Positions 14,802 to 19,667 of a stretch of 19,667 nt of DNA are shown one piece after another. The stretch is from JAGDMS01 sp050015455 (lineage in GTDB: Bacteria > Desulfobacterota > Binatia > HRBIN30), in NCBI GenBank assembly GCA_050015455.1, contig JBEKBJ010000098.1, positions 1 to 19,667 on the forward strand. Direction: 5' to 3'. The position numbers and the translations under genes were made by a program. The notes below the pieces were generated by a model. That model ran no database searches. It saw only the letters and a program-made list of their open reading frames with translations, and had not been told where the DNA came from. Numbering within the stretch: the first letter of the stretch is position 1; the number at the start of each line of letters is the position of its first letter.

Positions 14802-15672
14802 AATCACGCCGGAGTTGGTCCGGCAAGGGCTGCAACGGGCGCGCTATCTCACCACCCCGCGGGTTGAGACTGTCCTGTACCTCGCGCTGGTGCTTGAGAA
14901 GCCGCTGCTGATCGAGGGCCCGGCCGGTGCCGGCAAAACGGAGATCGGCAAGGTGATGGCCGCGACTCTCAAGACCGATCTGGTGCGTCTGCAGTGCTAC
15001 GAAGGTTTGGACGAGGCGAAGGCCCTCTACGAATGGAACTACCAGAAACAGCTGTTACGCGTGCAAGCCGACCGCGCGCAGGACTTGAGTTGGGATGAGG
15101 TCACGCAACACATTTTTTCGCGTGAGTACTTGCTGGAGCGCCCACTGCTGCGCGCCGTCACTACCGGTCACAAGGTCGTACTGCTGATCGACGAAGTGGA
15201 CAAAGCGGATGAGGAGTTCGAAGCTTTCTTGCTGGAGGTGCTCAGTGAGTTTCAGGTCAGTATCCCAGAAATCGGCACCATAAGAGCGCAGCACCGGCCT
15301 GCGGTGGTGTTGACCTCGAACCGTGCCCGTGAGATTTCCGAGGCGCTCAAGCGGCGCTGCTTGTATCTCTATCTGGACTTTCCCGGCCTGGATATCGAAC
15401 GGGAAATCATCCGCCTGAAGATTCCGGAGTTGGGCGAGCGCTTGCGCGACCAGGTCGCGCGCTTCGTGAACGGGTTGCGCAAGCTTGACCTGCGCAAGGC
15501 GCCGAGCATCGCTGAAACGCTCGACTGGGCTCGGGCATTGCGGGCGCTCGGCATCAAAGAACTCGATGTCGCGGCTGTGCGGCAGACGCTCAACTTGGTA
15601 CTGAAGCACGAGGAAGATCTCCGCAAGGCGGAGAGCAAGCTGAGCACCATGCTCGCCACCAGCACGCGCTGA
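14788..15672 (+). CDS. MoxR/CoxD-type AAA+ ATPase
   Basis: The 294-residue protein has Walker A GPAGAGKT (44-51), Walker B VVLLIDEVDKAD (130-141), sensor-1 TSN (176-178) and an arginine-finger region EALKRRCLYLYLDFP, all typical of the MoxR branch. By family knowledge these ATPases work with VWA proteins as chaperones that remodel or load metal into enzymes; the CoxD members do so for Mo/Cu CO dehydrogenase-like hydroxylases. The next gene encodes a CoxE-type VWA protein, the expected partner. The start ATG 14788 lies inside the end of the PAP2 gene with no independent ribosome-binding site, so translation is probably coupled. No molybdenum hydroxylase genes are in this window, so the client is unknown. 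Confidence 0.88.
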   Translation: MIHGEITPELVRQGLQRARYLTTPRVETVLYLALVLEKPLLIEGPAGAGKTEIGKVMAATLKTDLVRLQCYEGLDEAKALYEWNYQKQLLRVQADRAQDLSWDEVTQHIFSREYLLERPLLRAVTTGHKVVLLIDEVDKADEEFEAFLLEVLSEFQVSIPEIGTIRAQHRPAVVLTSNRAREISEALKRRCLYLYLDFPGLDIEREIIRLKIPELGERLRDQVARFVNGLRKLDLRKAPSIAETLDWARALRALGIKELDVAAVRQTLNLVLKHEEDLRKAESKLSTMLATSTR

Positions 15673-15707
15673 CCTCACGTGCACACCGTGGAAGCGGACC
15701 ACCGGCT

Positions 15708-16844
15708 GTGAAAGACCGCCTGCTCAGCTTCGTCGACGGGCTCCGTGAGGCGGGACTGGGGATCACTGTAGCCGAGGCCCTCGACGCCATGCACGTGGTC
15801 GGCGTCACCGGCGTGGAGCTGGAGGCGTTTCGCGAAGGATTGGCCGCCGCCCTGGTCAAAGATGAAGCCGACAGGCCCGCGTTCGACGCCGTATTCGAGC
15901 GCTTCTTCGCTGCACCCGGACGCGGGCGCGGCCGGGGCGAGCGGCCTCGTCTGTCGGACGAAGGCCAAGGCCGCGGCAGCAGGAGGGCCCAGAGCGCCCC
16001 GGCGTTCAGCGAACAGCGCCGGCACAAGGAGGAACCCACACCGCCCCGGCCGGCGCAGTTCGGAACAGAGAGACGAAAGCGTGAACACGGCGAAGAGCGC
16101 GGCCGAAAACTCGCCCGTGTCCGCGCCCTGCTGAACCTGCCGTTCGAGCAGATGTCTCCGCCCGATGTCGAAGCCTGCGAGGCGTTGATGGCGGAGTTGG
16201 CGCAACGCTTCCGCGCGCACCTCAGCCGCAGGCGGTGCGCCTCCCGGCGGGGCACTGTCGACATCCGCCGCACATTGCGGCGCTCGATCAGCACCGGAGG
16301 CGTGCCTATCGATCCTGCCTTTCGCCACCGGCGCCCAGGCCAACCCGACCTGGTGGCGTTCTGTGACCTATCGCACTCGGTCGCCACCGCAAGCAAATTC
16401 CTGCTCGCCTTGCTCACCCCCGCCTCGGCATACTTTCGGCGCGTGCGCCTGTTCGGCTATGTGGACCGCGCGGTCGAGGTTTCGGTGGAGGCCGGCATGG
16501 TCGTGCCGCACGACCAACTCGACCTGTATGCCCGGTCGGATTTCGGAAAGGTGCTGGTGGGATTCTGTCAGGTCTTCGGACCGTTGCTCACGCGCAACAC
16601 CCTAGTGCTGATCCTGGGCGATGCACGCAACAACCGCCGGCCACCGCGTGCAGACCTGCTCGGCCGCATTCGCGGCGCGGTCCGACAAGTGATCTGGCTC
16701 AACCCCGAATCCGCAGTGCGGTGGAATACCGGCGACAGTGCGATGGCTGTGTATCAGCGGCACTGCGACGCTGTCCTCGCCGCCTCAAACGTGCGGGAGC
16801 TGTACGCCGCCTTACAACGGGTGTTCCGCGCCGCGGTCCGCTAA
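15708..16844 (+). CDS. CoxE-like VWA-domain protein
   Basis: The 378-residue protein begins at GTG 15708, 35 bp after the MoxR-type ATPase. Residues 1-68 are helical (LLSFVDGLREAGLGITVAE), the usual CoxE opening. Residues ~70-135 are a charged, Arg/Gly/Glu-rich disordered stretch. The VWA domain (~210-378) has the MIDAS motif DLSHS (220-224) and YARSDFG, where the family has a T/S-D pair. Its end, LILGDARNN...IWLNPE...GDSAMAVYQRHCD, is the most diagnostic CoxE part. It is expected to bind Mg2+ through the MIDAS and act with the MoxR partner in maturing a multi-subunit or metal enzyme in the cytoplasm. No strong ribosome-binding site precedes the GTG. Confidence 0.88.
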   Translation: MKDRLLSFVDGLREAGLGITVAEALDAMHVVGVTGVELEAFREGLAAALVKDEADRPAFDAVFERFFAAPGRGRGRGERPRLSDEGQGRGSRRAQSAPAFSEQRRHKEEPTPPRPAQFGTERRKREHGEERGRKLARVRALLNLPFEQMSPPDVEACEALMAELAQRFRAHLSRRRCASRRGTVDIRRTLRRSISTGGVPIDPAFRHRRPGQPDLVAFCDLSHSVATASKFLLALLTPASAYFRRVRLFGYVDRAVEVSVEAGMVVPHDQLDLYARSDFGKVLVGFCQVFGPLLTRNTLVLILGDARNNRRPPRADLLGRIRGAVRQVIWLNPESAVRWNTGDSAMAVYQRHCDAVLAASNVRELYAALQRVFRAAVR

Positions 16845-16875
16845 GATTTGGAACAGCGCTAACGTGTGAAGGCCT

Positions 16876-16890
16876 GCCGCTCTAAGCGGC
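16876..16890. terminator. Short hairpin between convergent genes
   Basis: GCCGCT (16876-16881) and AGCGGC (16885-16890) flank a CTA loop that is also the TAG stop codon of the minus-strand gene. A 6-bp GC stem between convergent genes could act on both strands, but neither side has a T-run. Confidence 0.25.
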
Positions 16891-18453
16891 TCGCACCCAC
16901 CGACTACGGACCGCGAGGGCAATCAACAAAACTACCGCCAGCACCCCTGCACCCCAGGGATTCACGTCCGGAATCGGTGCGCTCGGCCCTACCGTCACGG
17001 GTGGCCCGGTGACGGAATGTTGCATATCGACAGCGAAGATCACCTCACCGGCAACCAGCGGCCGGTTGAGACCGATGCCTGACACGCCACCCTGGACGAA
17101 ATTCCCCAGCATGTCGGTGCCACCCGTGCCGAGAACCTCGTTGCAGCTTCCCGGTGTGCCGCCCACGCCCGCGCTACAGATCTCCAGGAGCGGCTCCGGA
17201 ATGTTAGGTGCGCCGTGGCCGAATACCCGCAAGGTTCCCGCTACGGTCCCACCGGTGATCACTGGCGAGGCCGGCGTCGGGGTGCTGGTCGGCGTACCCG
17301 TATTCGTCGCGGTCGGCGTCCCGGTCTGAGTGGGTGTCGCCGTGGTAGGCGGCGTGATCGTCGGCGTGCTGGTCGACGACGGTGTCAACGACGGTGTGGG
17401 TGTTGCGGTCGTCGTACCCGTGGCCGTCGGGGTACGAGTGGCTGTGTTCGTTGCCGTCGACGTCGATGTGCTCGTAGGCGAGGGGGTGTTAGTGGCCGTG
17501 GGGGTGTTGGTCGGCGTTGCCGTCGGTGTCTGTGTACGTGTCGGCGTTGACGTAGCGGTCGGGGTACTGGTGGGTAGCGGCGTACCCGTGCTCGTCGAGG
17601 TTGCCGTGGCCGTTACGCTGGGGCTGGAGGTAGGAGTCCTAGTCGGAGTACTGGTGGGCGTACTCGTCGGCGACGCCGTTGCGGTCGACGTTCCAGTCGG
17701 TGTTCCCGTGGCCGTAGGCGTGCTTGAAGGAGTCTCGGTTGGGCTCGGGAAGCCGTTGACCACAATTTCCCCGCCAATGGAATTGCACCCGACGGATTGA
17801 ATGCCGAAGGTCAACTGGCACGTAGTGAAGATGAGGTTGCTGCTCCCGTTCGCCAGCCCAGTGAAGGTGACGTGGAACAGAGTTCCGCTGCCGCTCATGG
17901 CGGTCGAGCACGCGGCGCTTACCTCGACCGTTGCCAGGCACGTCCCACCAGAACAATCGCCATTTACCGTGCACGGGTTGCCGCCAGGGCTACCGCCTGC
18001 GCATGATCGAGTAGGCACGAGGACGCACGTCCCATCCGGGCAATCCGCGGCGGTAAAACAGAAGGAGCCGTCGGAGCTGCCGCCTGAGCACTTAAAGTTG
18101 GGCACTACTAGGCAACCGGTAGAACCCAAGGTACCAAGACTCACAGCAGTCTCTTGCACTACGGCTTCATTGTCATAGGCGATCTGAATCAAGTACCCTT
18201 TTGCCCCGCTAGCGTTATCGATGTTGACGTCGACGGTGGCAGTTGTCAGGGGGAAAGATATGGTGGCCACCGTGGGGGAGATGCTGACCGTGCGGGGAGT
18301 CGGGGTTGCGGTTTGGGTTGGGGTTGGCGTGGAGCTTTGTCCCGCAGCAATTGCTGGAGGCAGGCCCACAGCCAGGGTGGCGACTAGCCGCAAAACGATC
18401 GCACGCCATCGCCAGGTCGGTCTCGATTCCACGCCTCCGCCCCTCGCAAACAT
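16882..18453 (-). CDS. Secreted cohesin-like / Cys-rich / PT-linker protein with IPTL-CTERM-like tail
   Basis: The protein has 523 residues. ATG 18453 is chosen because AAAGG precedes it at good spacing; an ATG at 18474 lacks one. A long signal peptide runs to ~38 (IVLRLVATLAVGLPPAIAA). A short PT stretch leads into a beta domain (residues ~55-235, VSISPTVATISFPL, LIQIAYDNEAVV, LFHVTFTGL) of cohesin-like type. It is interrupted by two Cys-rich repeats, CSGGSSDGSFCFTAADCPDG and a second ~29 residues on, similar in style to myxobacterial disulfide repeats. Residues ~236-396 are PT-rich. A second domain (~397-490) precedes the tail PIPDVNPWGAGVL, a hydrophobic helix and RSRWVRAA. That tail resembles IPTL-CTERM sorting signals (IPxLxxWG, helix, Arg cluster), implying exosortase-type processing. 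It differs from its neighbour at 18720, which ends in an EF-hand module. Confidence 0.8.
   Translation of the reverse strand: MFARGGGVESRPTWRWRAIVLRLVATLAVGLPPAIAAGQSSTPTPTQTATPTPRTVSISPTVATISFPLTTATVDVNIDNASGAKGYLIQIAYDNEAVVQETAVSLGTLGSTGCLVVPNFKCSGGSSDGSFCFTAADCPDGTCVLVPTRSCAGGSPGGNPCTVNGDCSGGTCLATVEVSAACSTAMSGSGTLFHVTFTGLANGSSNLIFTTCQLTFGIQSVGCNSIGGEIVVNGFPSPTETPSSTPTATGTPTGTSTATASPTSTPTSTPTRTPTSSPSVTATATSTSTGTPLPTSTPTATSTPTRTQTPTATPTNTPTATNTPSPTSTSTSTATNTATRTPTATGTTTATPTPSLTPSSTSTPTITPPTTATPTQTGTPTATNTGTPTSTPTPASPVITGGTVAGTLRVFGHGAPNIPEPLLEICSAGVGGTPGSCNEVLGTGGTDMLGNFVQGGVSGIGLNRPLVAGEVIFAVDMQHSVTGPPVTVGPSAPIPDVNPWGAGVLAVVLLIALAVRSRWVRAA
17266..17748 (-). repeat. Thr/Pro-rich low-complexity linker repeat
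   Basis: About 160 codons of imperfect TPT/SPT/TAT repeats within the gene above, made of 6- and 9-base units around ACSCCSACS. The DNA repetition is strong enough to create spurious Val/Gly open frames on the opposite strand. Confidence 0.85.
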
Positions 18454-18719
18454 GTAGACGCCTTTTTGCCACATAAATAGCGGAAGTCAAGTAGAAATCG
18501 TGCACGCTGGGTAACGTCGCTCCTGGAGCCCCGGTACGGCGGAGGGTGCAAGCAGGCATATCCTTGTGGTCCAGAATGACAGCCCCCTGACGATCTGGGG
18601 ATTGAGAAATCCCCGCCGCCGCCTTTCAGGTTTCGCGTCGCTCGTCATGCTTCCCTCATCAACTACCTGTTTAGCGGAGGAGGAAGGGAGTCAAACCCTC
18701 CAGCCAGACTGCAACTGGA
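18454..18719. other. Intergenic gap without a supported gene
   Basis: This is 266 bp between two minus-strand genes. A minus-strand hairpin with arms GGAGGG (18701-18696) and CCCTTCC (18688-18682), one bulged base and no T-run, lies just past the 18720 gene. A TTGACT occurs on the minus strand close to the 18453 start, but no well-spaced -10 follows. Nothing else is convincing. Confidence 0.4.
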
Positions 18720-19667
18720 TCACACGGTGGGGCAGCCGTTGAGTGCGTTGCTCACCGCGGTCAGAATCTCGTCGATGGTGATCTGGCCGTCGCGATTAGC
18801 GTCCCCCGCAAAGCAGGCCTCGACGCTCGCATTGCCAAGCGCGATGTTGACCATCGTCAGGATTTCACCCACGGTCACCTGTCCGTCGCTGTTGCAATCG
18901 CCCACGCAGCGAATCACCGCGGGCGACGGAGTCACTGTCGCAGGTGTTGCCGTCGCGGTCGCAGACGGTGTTGCTGTGGTCGTTGACGTCCAGGTCGGTG
19001 TTACCGTCGGCTTGAGCGTGGGTGTGTTGCTCGGCGTCGGTGGACTCGTCGGGGAGACGGTAGCCGTTGAGGTCGGTGCTGGCGTTGTCGCTGTCGCAGT
19101 GGGCATCGGTGTCAGACTCGCCGTCGGGGTGCGTGTGAAGGTGGCTGTCGGCGTTTGAGTCGGCGTAGCCGTTGCCGTCGTGCTGGGCGTAGGCGTGTTT
19201 GTCGGCGTGACGGTCGGCGTTGAAGTCTCGGTCGGCGTCGGTGTGTTGGTGGCGGGCGCGGTCGCGGTCAACGTAGGTGTGGTGGTGAACGTTGCGGTTG
19301 GCGTGTCCGTGTAGCTCGCGGTCGGTGAGGGGGGCACCGTTGCCGTCAGCGTGTTTGTAGGGGTTGCGCTCAACGTTGGCGTTGCGGTTGCGGTGTTCGT
19401 AGCCGATGGAGTGCTTGTGGATGTCGAGGTCGGCGTAGCTGTTAGGGTCGGCGTCGGGCTGTTCGTAGCCGTCGGAGTGGGTGTCCCGGTGTGAGTCGGC
19501 GTGTTGGTCGGGATCGGCGTGACGGTTGGTGCTGGCGTCTCGGTTGGTGTCGGCGTTGAGGTTTGAGTCGGTGTTGACGTGTAGGTGGCGGTTGCGGTCG
19601 GCGTAAGCGTAGGGGTGCGGCTGAAGGTTGCAGTTGGGGTGGCGGTGTAGGTGGCAGTCGGTGAGCG
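18720..19667 (-). CDS. PT-linker / EF-hand (dockerin-like) secreted protein, 5' end outside window
   Basis: The frame stays open to the right edge, so only the C-terminal 315 residues are visible. About 250 of these are a Thr/Pro/Ala/Ser linker. Residues from RCVGDC onward form two excellent EF-hand-type loops: DCNSDGQVTVGE and DANRDGQITIDE, each with Asp/Asn/Asp at 1, 3, 5 and Glu at 12. They are followed by MVNIALGNAS and AVSNALNGC helices, ending NGCPTV. The module matches the end of the gene at 1476-2681 over ~60 residues, with the last 48 bases nearly identical except mostly third-codon changes, so selection on protein sequence is likely. The missing N-terminus presumably holds a signal peptide and a beta domain like that paralogue. 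The predicted role is calcium-stabilised surface attachment or assembly; partner unknown. Confidence 0.8.
   Translation of the reverse strand, partial: RSPTATYTATPTATFSRTPTLTPTATATYTSTPTQTSTPTPTETPAPTVTPIPTNTPTHTGTPTPTATNSPTPTLTATPTSTSTSTPSATNTATATPTLSATPTNTLTATVPPSPTASYTDTPTATFTTTPTLTATAPATNTPTPTETSTPTVTPTNTPTPSTTATATPTQTPTATFTRTPTASLTPMPTATATTPAPTSTATVSPTSPPTPSNTPTLKPTVTPTWTSTTTATPSATATATPATVTPSPAVIRCVGDCNSDGQVTVGEILTMVNIALGNASVEACFAGDANRDGQITIDEILTAVSNALNGCPTV
18919..19667 (-). repeat. Thr/Pro-rich low-complexity linker repeat, continues past edge
   Basis: At least 249 codons of TPTxT/TATxT units in which Pro recurs every four to eight residues. It is the longest of the three PT tracts in the window and occupies all of the visible N-terminal part of the gene. 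Confidence 0.85.

Noticed and set aside
17330..17800. Long Val/Gly-rich open frame on the plus strand
   Set aside because: It is the antisense reading of the Thr/Pro linker; low-complexity DNA of this kind lacks stops in several frames. The similar frames at 2183-2527 (-) and 18727-19158 (+) are rejected for the same reason.
18683..18719. tRNA-Cys-like fragment on the minus strand: CCAG-TTGCAGT-CTGG resembles an anticodon arm (GCA) and GAGGG-TTTGACT-CCCTT resembles a T arm
   Set aside because: The variable region is too short, the anticodon stem is only 4 bp, and there is no D arm or 5' acceptor strand that pairs with the 3' side. It is probably a chance arrangement.
18919..19667. Short periodic repeats that could suggest a CRISPR array or satellite
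   Set aside because: The units are 6-9 bases, match codon boundaries and translate as a PT linker. There are no unique spacers or palindromic 25-40 base repeats.

Overview
The window is high-GC bacterial DNA with short gaps between genes, several GTG or TTG starts, and no rRNA, tRNA or phage genes that I can recognise. The best clue to the source is a set of secreted proteins in which a signal peptide and a beta-sandwich domain are joined by long Thr/Pro linkers to a C-terminal module of the form CVGDCNxDGxVTVxEI. I associate that style with uncultured, formerly deltaproteobacterial lineages such as Candidatus Binatota and relatives. This taxonomic guess rests on memory of sequence style, not on a search.

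Layout. Positions 1-2681 hold two surface-type proteins: a 5'-truncated dockerin plus cohesin-like protein, and a complete signal peptide / cohesin-like / PT-linker / EF-hand protein. The decayed start of another secreted protein lies between them. A GT4-type glycosyltransferase (-, 2965-4299) and a DAO-family FAD oxidoreductase (+, 4535-5653) diverge from a gap containing a 14-bp perfect palindrome. A minus-strand block follows, in transcription order: a CysM-like PLP cysteine synthase (10213-9275), a cysteinyl-tRNA-synthetase-like protein that overlaps it (9281-8007) and lacks the usual C-terminal region, and a penicillin-acylase-family Ntn hydrolase (7854-5677) with its own putative promoter. 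A MATE exporter (10313-11737, +) diverges from this block. Its ribosome-binding site lies inside an 8-bp hairpin.

Positions 11834-12484 encode an exported protein of unknown family with a proline linker and an Ala-rich coiled coil. Positions 12787-13821 encode a protein made of two tandem copies of the IS630-type DNA-binding region with no DDE nuclease domain. Next comes a compact plus-strand run of a PAP2 phosphatase, a MoxR/CoxD-type AAA+ ATPase and a CoxE-type VWA protein. The right end returns to surface proteins on the minus strand: a PT-linker protein with Cys-rich repeats and an IPTL-CTERM-like sorting tail (16882-18453), and a 5'-truncated PT-linker/EF-hand protein (18720 to the edge).

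The most unusual content is the translationally coupled CysM-like / truncated CysRS-like pair, which sits next to an Ntn acylase and a divergent exporter. This could be a cysteine-activating ligase system rather than translation machinery. Second is the tandem-duplicated, catalysis-free IS630-type DNA-binding protein. Both functional readings are inference. The domain content and gene order are visible in the sequence.
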